A DNA stretch of 64,000 nucleotides from Novosphingobium sp. 18050 (lineage in GTDB: Bacteria; Pseudomonadota; Alphaproteobacteria; Sphingomonadales; Sphingomonadaceae): positions 62,001 to 126,000 of the forward strand of contig NZ_CACSJO010000007.1 of assembly GCF_902706195.1 (NCBI RefSeq), written 5' to 3'. Both the position numbers and the translations under genes were made by a program. Every line of letters begins with the position of its first letter. Within the stretch, counting starts at the first letter, position 1. Below are positions 1-7,861 of the stretch, piece after piece. The notes under the pieces are model-generated. The model was not told the DNA's origin, searched no databases, and saw only the letters and a list, made by a program, of their open reading frames with translations.

Positions 1-1154
1 AGGCCCTTGATCGCACGCTCGGCGGTCTCGGCAGTGCCGCGCGGCGCGATGATCGAGACTGAGTAGTAACAGCGGATCAGCTTCTCGCCGCTCTTGACCC
101 GCTCCTGGACGGCACGCCACTCGGCGGCCTGGTCCTTGAGCTTGGGGACGAGCTTGACCCCCTGCCCTTCGGACAGCGACTGCGTGCGCACGAACTTGCG
201 GCCGGCCTTCGATTCCGAGCTTTCGACGCCGGGCGTCACCCCCGATACGGACTGCAGCGTCGGGCATGGCAGGCACAGCTTGGGGTTGAAAATGTCGCCG
301 ATCGTCTTCTGGGTGTCCCACGGCGCCCAGCGATCGGGGAAGTTGCGGATCGACATGGTGCGCACGTCGAAGCGTTCGGGCACGTAATCCTCATACTCGG
401 GCACGCCGTCGACCACGGAGCCGGTCGGGCGCAGCGACTGCGAGTGCAGCAGGAGGCGATCCTTCTCGACGTGGGTGACCAGATCGCGGCGCACGCACTG
501 CTCGTTGATGGGATCGAAGCGGTTGTACCCCGGCGCGTCGTCGCCGGCGCCGGTGGATGGCGAAAGTATCTCGTCGAAGAAGCGGATCAGCTCGACCGGC
601 TCCAGAATCCGCACGGGAATGTTGATGGAGTCGAGCGCCGAGATGAGGCCCTCGCGCATCGTGATGAGATCGTCGAGCTTGATGCCCGACCCATCGGGCG
701 CACCGACCGAGACCAGCACGCGGAAGTTGCGCAAGTGAAACGGGCCATCGCTAGCCAGCGACTTCCACGCCCCGCTGCGAAGCTTCTCCGCGCGGTGACG
801 AGCAAGCGTCGAGAACACACCGCCCGCTTCCATGCGCGGCAGCATCCATTCGGTCAGCTTCTCGGCAATGCGCGGGCTCGAATAGTTGACGATGCTGAAC
901 GCGGAGCCTGGCAGCAGGATGTCGGAGAAGATCGTGCCGATGATGTCGGCGGTACGCTCGTCGCCCCCGATCATCGGCGCCAGCTCGAGCACGAAGCCCT
1001 TGGAACGGACCTGGTAGAAGATCTTGCGGGTCTCGTCGAACGAGCGATAGCCCAGGTAGTGCGAGAGCATCGGCACGCCAGCGGGCCGCGCCCTCACCTC
1101 GGGCTTGCGGGCATCGCCCAAAACCATTTCGCGAAGGTTGTCTAGCAAGCCCAT
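1..1154 (-). CDS. traC: TraC, F-type conjugation ATPase (N-terminal part, runs off the window)
   Basis: The reverse strand reads openly from an ATG at 1154 to the window edge, giving about 384 residues beginning MGLLDNLREMVLGDARKP. In F-type systems TraC is the VirB4-class ATPase at the inner-membrane base of the type IV secretion channel and is needed for pilus assembly. The visible part is the N-terminal domain (for example SHYLGYRSFDETRKIFYQ near residue 32); the Walker motifs would lie further on, outside the window. It starts 7 bases after the traV stop and follows traL-E-K-B-dsbC-V, the canonical order, which supports the call. The RBS lies inside the end of traV (CGGAGTG). I see no frameshift in the visible part. 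Confidence 0.9.
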   Translation of the reverse strand, partial: MGLLDNLREMVLGDARKPEVRARPAGVPMLSHYLGYRSFDETRKIFYQVRSKGFVLELAPMIGGDERTADIIGTIFSDILLPGSAFSIVNYSSPRIAEKLTEWMLPRMEAGGVFSTLARHRAEKLRSGAWKSLASDGPFHLRNFRVLVSVGAPDGSGIKLDDLITMREGLISALDSINIPVRILEPVELIRFFDEILSPSTGAGDDAPGYNRFDPINEQCVRRDLVTHVEKDRLLLHSQSLRPTGSVVDGVPEYEDYVPERFDVRTMSIRNFPDRWAPWDTQKTIGDIFNPKLCLPCPTLQSVSGVTPGVESSESKAGRKFVRTQSLSEGQGVKLVPKLKDQAAEWRAVQERVKSGEKLIRCYYSVSIIAPRGTAETAERAIKG

Positions 1155-1161
1155 GTGCGTG

Positions 1162-1815
1162 TCACTCCGGTGAGGGGAACGAGGCGGCCTGCCGGCGGGC
1201 GCGCTTCGACAGCTTGGCATCGACATCGGCCTTGATACGGTCGACGGCCTTGGCCGCGGGCGCCGTGGCGACCTTGGGAGCGGCCGACGCGGCGGGCTCG
1301 GCTTCGGCGAGCGCAGGAGCGGCATCGTCCGGCGAACTCATCGACATCAGCGCCGGAGCGCTCTGCGCGGCAGCAAGGAGGCCGCGGGCCTCGCCGCGAC
1401 CGCGAGACCGGCTCGCCAGTTCGACGCTGGTGGCGGTGCGACCCGGAAGAGCGACGTCGGCCGCGATTGCACGGCGTTCGTGTGTGATGCCGGCAACATC
1501 GGTGTACGCCGGGAAGACGACGCTGAGCTTGTAGCCCTGGTTCCGGCTCGCGATCACACCTTGGGCGTTCGCCAGTTGCGCCTGGCCGCCGTCCCCATCA
1601 TCGACCTTGTAGGGGCCGGCGGGGGCCATGAGCTCGTTGGCATCGGCCTGCGTGATCTCGGACAAAGCCTGGTCGTCGATCGAGATCGAGGGAGCGCAGA
1701 TGCCGTCGGGTGCCTCGCACTTGAACGATCCGTTGATGTTGGATCCGAATGTGGTGCAACCTGAGACCAGCGCGAGGGCGCCAAGCGCGAACGAAGCCGG
1801 GATCGAACGGTGCAT
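1162..1815 (-). CDS. traV: TraV, outer-membrane lipoprotein of the conjugation core complex
   Basis: The product is 217 residues. It opens with a lipoprotein signal whose lipobox LVSGC puts the acylated Cys at about residue 20, followed by a mature start with paired Cys (FKCEAPDGIC) typical of TraV. The rest is low-complexity, rich in Ala, Pro and Ser, and ends in a basic segment. TraV is the VirB7-like subunit that anchors the TraB/TraK channel in the outer membrane. The start codon overlaps the dsbC stop by one base (TGATG), so translation is coupled. Identity rests on lipobox, size and position between dsbC and traC. Confidence 0.88.
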   Translation of the reverse strand: MHRSIPASFALGALALVSGCTTFGSNINGSFKCEAPDGICAPSISIDDQALSEITQADANELMAPAGPYKVDDGDGGQAQLANAQGVIASRNQGYKLSVVFPAYTDVAGITHERRAIAADVALPGRTATSVELASRSRGRGEARGLLAAAQSAPALMSMSSPDDAAPALAEAEPAASAAPKVATAPAAKAVDRIKADVDAKLSKRARRQAASFPSPE

Positions 1816-2630
1816 CAGCTTGCTCCCTTCAGCCAGGATTCCAGGAACTCACGCGGGCGGTAGCCATGAACGACCGCACCATCGCTGCGCACGATCACCG
1901 GGGTCCCGGCAAAGCCGTTCTTCCGCGCAAAGGCTTCGTTGGCATCGAGCCCACTGGTGTCGCATTTGCCAGCAGGCGGCAGCGTCTCGCCGTTGTAGGC
2001 CCGCACCAACGCCTTGGGCTTGTCGGCCGAGCAGATCACTGCGTCCGAGAGGGAGCGGGTCCCGAGGACCGAGATCGGCCGCTCGATGACCTTGACGTTC
2101 ATGCTCGAGAGGGTCTCGTGAAGCCGGTTGCAATAGCCGCAGCGGAAGTCGCTGAAGACGGTGACCGTCTGCGTCCCTGCGCCCCACTTGACCGCGCCTG
2201 AAGCCGGGAGGCCGTCCAGCGCCACCTTCTGCGCTACGTTGCCGGGGCCGGGTTGCGCAGGCCGTGTGGGCGAAGACACGGCCTGCGCCTCGTCGGAAAC
2301 CTGAGGACTGGCGGCTCCTCCGACGAGTGTTTCGGGGCTGATCTCGAGGAGTCGCGCGGCGGTTAGATCCTGCCGCGTCTCCATGTCGTAGACCCGCCCA
2401 ATGACGAGATAGCGACCCGCCGGGTCGGTGTAGAACAGGTTGGTGCCGGCCTGAACTTCGCACAGCCCCGCGATCTTGCCGCACTTGACCGCCGTCAGCG
2501 GGGTCTTGGGCAGGCGCGTCGTCAGCGCCTTGGTCAGCGATGCATCGGCATCGGCGGTGGCGGCATAGAGGCCGGAGCCTCCAGCAAGAGCGCTGAACGC
2601 AGCGGCGCTCACGAGAATTGCTTTACGCAT
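1815..2630 (-). CDS. dsbC: DsbC-family periplasmic disulfide isomerase of the transfer operon
   Basis: The product is 271 residues with a signal peptide (MRKAILVSAAAFSALAGG), an N-terminal DsbC-like dimerisation region and a thioredoxin fold carrying the active site FRCGYC around residue 163, with the cis-Pro region FAGTPVIV near residue 245. Such proteins isomerise disulfides in secreted tra components; TraV and other F-type subunits are Cys-rich, so a dedicated copy inside the operon makes sense. The gene begins 8 bases after the traB stop with an RBS in GAGGTGATCC and overlaps traV by one base. The reading is straightforward; only the exact substrate is inferred. Confidence 0.9.
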   Translation of the reverse strand: MRKAILVSAAAFSALAGGSGLYAATADADASLTKALTTRLPKTPLTAVKCGKIAGLCEVQAGTNLFYTDPAGRYLVIGRVYDMETRQDLTAARLLEISPETLVGGAASPQVSDEAQAVSSPTRPAQPGPGNVAQKVALDGLPASGAVKWGAGTQTVTVFSDFRCGYCNRLHETLSSMNVKVIERPISVLGTRSLSDAVICSADKPKALVRAYNGETLPPAGKCDTSGLDANEAFARKNGFAGTPVIVRSDGAVVHGYRPREFLESWLKGAS

Positions 2631-2638
2631 GGATCACC

Positions 2639-3952
2639 TCAATTGCGGATGAAGGTTCCGTCGAGGAACACGACCTCGACGTCGGCGCCGGTCGGCATTT
2701 CGATGACCGGCTGATACTGCTCGGCACGCTCGATCAGGTAGTTCGAGACCGTGTCGCCAGCGGTTGAGACACCCTCGCCCACACCGCCCTTGAGGATGTC
2801 GCCGGTGCTGAGCTGATCGCGCTTGCCATCGACGCTGACATTGGCGCCCTGGAAGATCGAATTGGTATTGGCGGTGAAGCCGCGCCCGAAGCCGCCGGCG
2901 AGCCCTGCGAGGAAGGCCTGCCCGATGAGCCCGCCTTCTCGGCTGACCACCCTGCCCCGCAAGCCCACCTTGCCGCCGAACGAGATGAAACCTTTGACCT
3001 CAGAAACAGCATAGCGACCGCCCGGTTGCGGGCAGGTCATGCGCTGCAGCTTCACGTAGACCTTTTCGGAAGACAGATCGCCGTAGGCCGCGCCGTTGAC
3101 CATGCAGCCCTGGACGCGCGTGCGCAGCAGCTTGCCGTCCGAGAACACCGATCGTGCCGGCCCGGTGATACGCAGCAACACTGGCAGAGGATCGCCCTGG
3201 CTGCGCACATTGGTGGCGGCATCGACGCCGACCACGACCTTGGCCTGCGCCATCGAGTTGGGCGGAAGATAGTTGGGGCTGTCGGTGTAGACCGCCGCCT
3301 GTTTGCCGCCGGCGTCGATCCGCTTGCCGTCGCCGGTCGGTCCCTCCGGGCCGCCGCTGAACGAGACGAGCTTGACCTCATTGGACCGGGTCATCGGCCC
3401 GATGCCGCCCATCCCCATCGCGCGAGCCGCGGCGGCCGCACCAGGCGCACTGGCGTCAGCGCTGGGGCCGCCGCCCTTCCCTACCTGCTGCTTGAGTTCG
3501 CGGTTCTCGCGCTCGTAGGCATCGAGCACCCGCGTCGCGTCCGCCTTCATCTGCTCGTTTTCCTGGCGCAGCGCCTGAAGCTCACTCTGCACCTGGTCGA
3601 CCTTGGTGACGGCGGTCTGGACTCCCTTCAGCTGGTTGGTCTGCGCAGTCTGCTGGTGATCGTACATCGACATCCAGTCCTGATCGGCGCGTTGCCGATT
3701 GAGGATCGCATCAGTCGAGACCTCGACCTTGTCCTCGCCTTCCTTGATGGCGAGCTTTTCTTCTTTGGTGTCACCGCCCAGCACCCACCACATCGCGGCG
3801 AGACCGATCAGCCCGCCGCCGCCGTAAAGGATCAGCTTCTGGCGCTTCTCGGTCGACGAGTTCTCGGCGATCATGCCGCCATCGTCGAGTTCGTCGAGAG
3901 CTTCGCCCTGCTGCTCGTCGACGTTCTTGGGTTTGCGGGTGAAGATATCCAT
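2639..3952 (-). CDS. traB: TraB, VirB10-like channel scaffold of the F-type system
   Basis: The product is 437 residues. One transmembrane helix (LILYGGGGLIGLAAMWW) near residue 45 is followed by a predicted coiled coil (about 85-155, many Glu/Gln/Lys with heptad Leu and Val), a Gly/Ala/Pro linker, and the conserved VirB10/TrbI-type C-terminal beta domain. TraB spans both membranes and forms the channel scaffold with TraK and TraV. I chose the ATG at 3952, with AGGAG 8 bases upstream; it overlaps the traK stop by one base. A GTG one codon earlier (3955) is possible but less well placed. Confidence 0.9.
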   Translation of the reverse strand: MDIFTRKPKNVDEQQGEALDELDDGGMIAENSSTEKRQKLILYGGGGLIGLAAMWWVLGGDTKEEKLAIKEGEDKVEVSTDAILNRQRADQDWMSMYDHQQTAQTNQLKGVQTAVTKVDQVQSELQALRQENEQMKADATRVLDAYERENRELKQQVGKGGGPSADASAPGAAAAARAMGMGGIGPMTRSNEVKLVSFSGGPEGPTGDGKRIDAGGKQAAVYTDSPNYLPPNSMAQAKVVVGVDAATNVRSQGDPLPVLLRITGPARSVFSDGKLLRTRVQGCMVNGAAYGDLSSEKVYVKLQRMTCPQPGGRYAVSEVKGFISFGGKVGLRGRVVSREGGLIGQAFLAGLAGGFGRGFTANTNSIFQGANVSVDGKRDQLSTGDILKGGVGEGVSTAGDTVSNYLIERAEQYQPVIEMPTGADVEVVFLDGTFIRN

Positions 3953-4755
3953 CACAGGTCTCCTGCGGGCACGACGACGTAGGCGCCGGTTGCCTGGCCT
4001 GGTTGTAGGGAGGCATTGGAAATGCTCACCGCGATCGCGCCCTGCGAAGCGATGGTGTCGTCGCTTACGACGACAGGCTCCTTGCCGGTGTTTTCGATGC
4101 GCAGGACCTTGCCGGCCATCGACAGCCCGTCGTACTCGCTGACGAGCTGGACTTTCAGGTTGCCGACATTGACGGGCGTGCGCGGCTGATCGCGGATCTC
4201 GAAGCCTTCGAGCGGCTTCTGCTCGAACATGGCGCGCACCAGCGTCACGGCCTGCTGATCGAGCGGGAGGTCAGCTTTGAGAGCGACCGCTTGGCGCTTC
4301 GCCGGCTTGGCCATGTCGGCGTTGGTGACGAAGACCTGCTTGGCCTCGGCGCCGCTGACCTTGCACACGAACTTGTAGACAAAGCCCTTCTGGGTGGTGC
4401 CGAAGAACGAAATCGTCGAGCGGGTGTAACCGTCCGGCACCGAGATATAGATATCCCCACGGGTCGGCTCGTTGACGATCCCGAAGTCCTCGGTGGCAAT
4501 CCCGGTGGTGACCTTGGACACCGATGCGAACTGATCGTCCTTGAGCGAAATGCGCGTCAGGTCCTGCTTGGAGGCATCGCAATCCACTGCGCCGTTGTCG
4601 GTGGCTGTGACGCTCTGGTCCGCAAAGGCAGGAACCGCCGTCATCAGGCCGGCTCCCAGGAGGAGCGTGCCCAGGCACCGTTTCGCAAAGCAGTCGATGG
4701 TGGACAGCAGTGAGACGCCCGAGGCGATCTCGCAGGCGGCTACGACGTCAGTCAT
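3952..4755 (-). CDS. traK: TraK, secretin-like outer-membrane channel protein
   Basis: The product is 267 residues from the ATG at 4755, which overlaps the traE stop by 8 bases; the longer open frame to 4794 would intrude further into traE and lacks an RBS. A hydrophobic export segment (LGTLLLGAGLMTAVPAFA) ends at a good signal-peptidase site about 45 residues in, so the n-region is unusually long. TraK of F systems is the VirB9-like periplasmic/outer-membrane subunit binding TraB and TraV. The mature part is beta-rich with one Cys pair (CDASK, VCKVSG). Assignment rests on operon position and general family look. Confidence 0.85.
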   Translation of the reverse strand: MTDVVAACEIASGVSLLSTIDCFAKRCLGTLLLGAGLMTAVPAFADQSVTATDNGAVDCDASKQDLTRISLKDDQFASVSKVTTGIATEDFGIVNEPTRGDIYISVPDGYTRSTISFFGTTQKGFVYKFVCKVSGAEAKQVFVTNADMAKPAKRQAVALKADLPLDQQAVTLVRAMFEQKPLEGFEIRDQPRTPVNVGNLKVQLVSEYDGLSMAGKVLRIENTGKEPVVVSDDTIASQGAIAVSISNASLQPGQATGAYVVVPAGDL

Positions 4756-5326
4756 CGGCGGTGTCCTTGTCCTTGTCCTTCTTGACGACGACACCGAAGC
4801 CGCGAAGCTTGAGGCTGAGGCCCTCGTACTTCCACGCGAACTTGAAGACCTTGTTCTCGCGGCGGACGTCGCGCGACGCGACGACGGTGTGGAGGATGCC
4901 GCCGACTTCGCTGGTCAGTGCCTCTGGATCGACGCGGATCCAGTCGATGGTCACGAACTGCGTGACCTGGGAGCCCTGTTGCTCCTGCAGTATGCCCATG
5001 AGCTTGGACTTGAGAGGCCCGCGTGCTTCCGGCGCGGTGATCTCAAGAATGGAATCCATCCAATACTGAAGCGTCTCCGGAGAGCGATTGAGCGCGAGTT
5101 GCGCCGCATCCCGCGTGACTGCCTCCAGGTAGTCCTTGGAAACGCCCGACGATGAAATTGACATCTGCTTGGGAATGACGGGCTGCAGGATGACTTCACG
5201 GTCGCGGCTCGATGCCATCGTCACCAGCGCGAAGCATAGAATGGCCAGGACAAGACAGGCGATCGCCAGCAGGTTGCGTTGCTTGAGCGCGCGCTGCGAT
5301 TGCTCGTGTGCGAAAGAAAGTTCCAT
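4748..5326 (-). CDS. traE: TraE, VirB5/VirB8-class pilus assembly protein
   Basis: The product is 192 residues, starting at the ATG at 5326, one base after the traL stop; upstream in-frame starts would lie inside traL. A single N-terminal transmembrane helix (LLAIACLVLAILCFALVTMA) follows a short cytoplasmic segment, and the rest is a soluble periplasmic domain ending in a Lys/Asp-rich tail. In F-type systems TraE is an inner-membrane protein needed for pilus assembly. Translation is probably coupled to traL, because no gap exists for an independent RBS except AGGGTCATGGCGGGC inside traL. Confidence 0.88.
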   Translation of the reverse strand: MELSFAHEQSQRALKQRNLLAIACLVLAILCFALVTMASSRDREVILQPVIPKQMSISSSGVSKDYLEAVTRDAAQLALNRSPETLQYWMDSILEITAPEARGPLKSKLMGILQEQQGSQVTQFVTIDWIRVDPEALTSEVGGILHTVVASRDVRRENKVFKFAWKYEGLSLKLRGFGVVVKKDKDKDTADD

Positions 5327-5327
5327 A

Positions 5328-5612
5328 TCAGCCCGCCATGACCCTGAGGTGAGAAGGCGGGGTGACTTTAAGACCGAAGAACCCACCGGGCAGATGCCAG
5401 TAGGCAAAGTGCAGTACCCAATACATGGAACGGCCGGCTCTTAGTTTGCGATACCCGAACCAAGCTCCTAATGAGAGGAGCAGGCCAATGACAATGTGTT
5501 GAGCCATGATCCCCCACGCGAATGGGATGACCATCACCAGGAATTCATCAAGCGTCCAAAACCCGATAAGTTCTGGATCATCCAAGTGCTTGGGTATGCT
5601 GTACTGGTCCAT
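5328..5612 (-). CDS. traL: TraL, small membrane protein for pilus assembly (VirB3-like)
   Basis: The product is 94 residues. The N-terminal motif IPKHLDDPELIGFWTLDE is characteristic of F-type TraL, followed by one long or two short hydrophobic segments (FLVMVIPFAWGIMAQHIVIG and LLLSLGAWFGY) and a C-terminal stretch ending WHLPGGFFGL. TraL is the VirB3-like inner-membrane component. It lies between the pilin gene and traE. A 9-bp hairpin precedes it in the mRNA, so its expression may be lower than that of the pilin gene. Confidence 0.92.
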   Translation of the reverse strand: MDQYSIPKHLDDPELIGFWTLDEFLVMVIPFAWGIMAQHIVIGLLLSLGAWFGYRKLRAGRSMYWVLHFAYWHLPGGFFGLKVTPPSHLRVMAG

Positions 5613-5632
5613 AGTTCACCCCGACCGGAGTG

Positions 5633-5661
5633 GGAGAGCCGCCGGGTGTCGACGGCTCTCC
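5633..5661 (-). promoter_or_regulatory. Intergenic hairpin between traA and traL
   Basis: A perfect 9-bp inverted repeat (GGAGAGCCG at 5633-5641, CGGCTCTCC at 5653-5661, 11-base loop) sits just after the traA stop and before traL. It lacks a following T-run, so it is more likely an mRNA-stabilising or partial-termination element that raises pilin output over the downstream genes than a full terminator. Confidence 0.6.
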
Positions 5662-5670
5662 GTTGCAGAC

Positions 5671-5997
5671 TCAAATCGTCGCGGTGACGGTCGAGGTGAC
5701 GATCGGGATACCGGTGCCGGCACCGACGCCGACGCCGACCGGGATGGCGACCTGGCCGAGCGAGAAGCGGCCTGAAGCGAGGCCGACGATGCCGCCGGCC
5801 AGCGACAGAACGGTGATGATCTTACCACCCGAGCCTTCGAGGAAGCCGGTGAACTGCGTCAGCGCCGTGTCGAAGGTTGCGTCTGTGCCGGCCAGAGCGG
5901 CCTCGGCGCCGATGACGTTTGCGGCAGCGACCGCAGCGGCAGCAAGCGCCACCTTGCCAGCGAGATTGCCGGCGGAATTGATATTCAGTGCCTTCAT
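5671..5997 (-). CDS. traA: TraA, pilin precursor (VirB2-like)
   Basis: The product is 108 residues. A long leader (about 36 residues, ending AEAALAG) precedes a mature peptide of about 70 residues beginning near TDATFDTALTQF, with two hydrophobic helices (IITVLSLAGGIVGLASG and a Gly/Val-rich C-terminal segment), the VirB2/TraA pilin layout. The ATG at 5997 has an AAGGGAAAC ribosome site; a TTG at 6015 is an inferior alternative. It is first in the operon, as expected for the major pilus subunit. The C-terminus is very Gly/Val/Thr-rich, as in other cyclic or compact pilins; whether this pilin is cyclised cannot be read here. Confidence 0.85.
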   Translation of the reverse strand: MKALNINSAGNLAGKVALAAAAVAAANVIGAEAALAGTDATFDTALTQFTGFLEGSGGKIITVLSLAGGIVGLASGRFSLGQVAIPVGVGVGAGTGIPIVTSTVTATI

Positions 5998-6370
5998 AAA
6001 AGTTTCCCTTATCAAGATGAACAGCGCAGCAGCGCAGGAACATCACGCAGGGAACCAAAACAGGGATCAACAGCTTTTTAATAGTGCCTGCGGCCCAGAA
6101 GCAGAAAATGCGGTGAAATGAAGTAAGGTGTCCGCTTCCGTCCATATTTTGGCGGCGATTATTGGCCAACCCGGAGGCATAACGACATCGGTCTGGTGCC
6201 CAAACGACGCCGGGGGTGCGTCAGAATCACCTCAGGTTAGTGTCGAAATCACTCCACCCCCCTCGAGCAGGCACGTACCGGATTTTTCTCGGTGGGTGAA
6301 AGCTACCGGATTTTAGAACCCCTGCCGTGCTGCTAACGATCCGCCCTAGGCGATTCCAAGGGTCAAGTTT
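5998..6370. promoter_or_regulatory. Leader region upstream of the transfer operon
   Basis: About 370 bases without a convincing gene separate traA from the rightward unknown genes. It should hold the tra promoter on the minus strand. The only structure I see is an 11-base direct repeat, TACCGGATTTT, at 6276-6286 and 6304-6314 (28-bp period), which could be a regulator binding site. No clear sigma-70 boxes could be fixed by eye. Confidence 0.4.
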
Positions 6371-6727
6371 GTGAAAGATTCTCAGAAGAACAGCACGGTC
6401 TATCCACTAAGACTGAACTCAGCTTCGTTTGAGATTATTCTGCAGGCTATACACAACCTGAGCGCAAGAACTCAGCGGTTCGAAACGTTCGCATCGGTAA
6501 TCACGGCTGGTACACGGGCCAACATCGATGCCCTCCCAAAAGCGCTCACAGATCTCGCTTCGATCATGCCGATCGAGGGGGATATCAAGGTATTCGTCCG
6601 CCTTTCGACCGATCGCCACAAGGAGTTTGAGTGGTTCCGAACTTTGTTGAACGAGGCCGGAGAGGCGACGTTTGGCGTGCGCGACGCGGTCATGGCCTGC
6701 ACGCTATTGATAGCACCTCGCAATTGA
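6371..6727 (+). CDS. Unrecognised 118-residue protein
   Basis: A GTG start at 6371 has AAGGG 8 bases upstream. The product is 118 residues, starting KDSQKNSTVYPLRLNSASFE, soluble, with no signal peptide or obvious domain and with mixed helix-forming composition. Codon use is less GC-biased than in the tra genes, which suggests an accessory origin. It is the first of a run of small unknown genes on the plus strand, divergent from the transfer operon; such positions on conjugative elements often carry regulators or entry-exclusion genes, but nothing in the sequence shows that. Confidence 0.5.
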   Translation: MKDSQKNSTVYPLRLNSASFEIILQAIHNLSARTQRFETFASVITAGTRANIDALPKALTDLASIMPIEGDIKVFVRLSTDRHKEFEWFRTLLNEAGEATFGVRDAVMACTLLIAPRN

Positions 6728-6735
6728 GGCTTGCA

Positions 6736-6864
6736 ATGAACAGCCACACTGAGGCATATAGTCGATGCTACCGCATTAGCTATGTGGGCCTTGGTGGGGT
6801 GCTGATATGGGCGATTTACCTGGTGGATCAACGGCAGGCGGTGGACAGCGCGTCGCCAGCGTAA
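6736..6864 (+). CDS. Possible small single-pass membrane protein (42 residues)
   Basis: An ATG at 6736 with TTGAGG upstream opens a 42-residue frame with one hydrophobic segment (YVGLGGVLIWAIYLV) after a short polar N-terminus. It starts 8 bases after the previous stop and overlaps the next gene in another frame. Very short, so it may be chance; the membrane segment and RBS are the only support. Confidence 0.3.
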   Translation: MNSHTEAYSRCYRISYVGLGGVLIWAIYLVDQRQAVDSASPA

Positions 6865-7298
6865 CTGGCGGATACGCCGCGCTTATCCGAACGACGCTGA
6901 CGAGGCGCGGGATCAGTGCAAGGGCACTTTTAAGGGCCGGCGTTATCAGTGAGCGCACCCGCCGAATCTTCGATAAGAAACTTAGCGGTGGCCATCTCAC
7001 GATAAGCGAAATGAATGCGATCACGAGCTTTCTCGGTATAAACCCGATGCGTGCTCTGATAGCTGTGGCTTATATGGATGATCCGACCGCCTACTTCGAT
7101 CCATGCTGCGAGGTATTATCCGCCTATAATGAGCAACTTGTAGCAGCGATGACGGAGCGGGCCGCAGCGCTCAGTGGCGATTTCACCGTGATCAATCGAA
7201 CACTTCACCATTGCGCAGCGCATGTGGAACGGATCTCGAGTGAAATCGTCGAGCAGCAGGAGCGCACCCGTCGTTGGCTCGAGCGAGATACCGACTGA
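6807..7298 (+). CDS. Unrecognised 163-residue protein with a possible helix-turn-helix segment
   Basis: The product is 163 residues from an ATG at 6807; an RBS is weak (GGGGTG). Residues about 26-80 (RTTLTRRGISARALLRAG, then LTISEMNAITSFLGINP) look like two helices of an XRE-type DNA-binding fold, and the C-terminal half is helical with an Arg/Glu-rich end. It could be a small regulator of this accessory region, but the match is only by eye. It has no recognised partner; the nearest known system is the divergent transfer operon. Confidence 0.5.
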   Translation: MGDLPGGSTAGGGQRVASVTGGYAALIRTTLTRRGISARALLRAGVISERTRRIFDKKLSGGHLTISEMNAITSFLGINPMRALIAVAYMDDPTAYFDPCCEVLSAYNEQLVAAMTERAAALSGDFTVINRTLHHCAAHVERISSEIVEQQERTRRWLERDTD

Positions 7299-7573
7299 GG
7301 AGCGCAAGGGTTCTCCGGCCTCGGCGCGCGCAATTAGCCGCGCTGCATCCCGTCGGATGATGAACGTAGCCGCAATAATCCGCCTGTGAAAACATTGCAC
7401 CGAGGCATGGTTCTGGAGGCTCCTGAGGCCTATCTTCGCGGCATAAATCTCAAGGCTGGCGCGAGCCATTTGAACATCGGCCATTTCCGTATCGTGCATT
7501 GCCGGCAAGCCGGAACAGATTCCGCGTCGGGCGATTACTTTAATCTACAGAAATGACAGGGTAGCCTCACCCG

Positions 7574-7861
7574 ATGAATCACGACGCGCTTATCGCATGG
7601 ACATCGCTTTACATTGCGGTTGGAGCGATGGCGCTGCTGAGCGCCTCGCTCGCGGTGATCGTGACGATCCATGAAGTGCGGGCCGGGATATGGCGCCCGC
7701 CCGCTGCAACCAGGCTCGACTTTGCTCTTGCCCTGCCGAGGTTTTGGTTGCGGTGGCAGAAAAACTACCTTTTCGGCGCCCCGGTCATCGCCGCTGTCGC
7801 ACTGGCGTTCGCGAGCCATGTCGGGTTCGAGGTATTTTGGAACATCGAACCTACTGGGTGA
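7574..7861 (+). CDS. Unrecognised two-helix membrane protein (95 residues)
   Basis: The product is 95 residues from ATG 7574, with two likely transmembrane helices (ALIAWTSLYIAVGAMALLSA running into LAVIVTI, and FGAPVIAAVALAFASHVGF) separated by a basic loop (RPPAATRLDFALALPRFWLR). The RBS is weak (CAGGG, about 17 bases up). The stop overlaps the end of the convergent lytic transglycosylase gene by 11 bases. Small two-helix proteins near transfer genes can be entry-exclusion or holin-like proteins; that is only a possibility here. Confidence 0.5.
   Translation: MNHDALIAWTSLYIAVGAMALLSASLAVIVTIHEVRAGIWRPPAATRLDFALALPRFWLRWQKNYLFGAPVIAAVALAFASHVGFEVFWNIEPTG

Noticed and set aside
444..1145. 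Plus-strand open frame of 233 codons
   Set aside because: It is the reverse-strand shadow of traC; codon bias and family resemblance belong to the minus strand.
7116..7508. Minus-strand frame of 130 codons
   Set aside because: Overlaps the plus-strand HTH-like gene, has no RBS and no recognisable domain.
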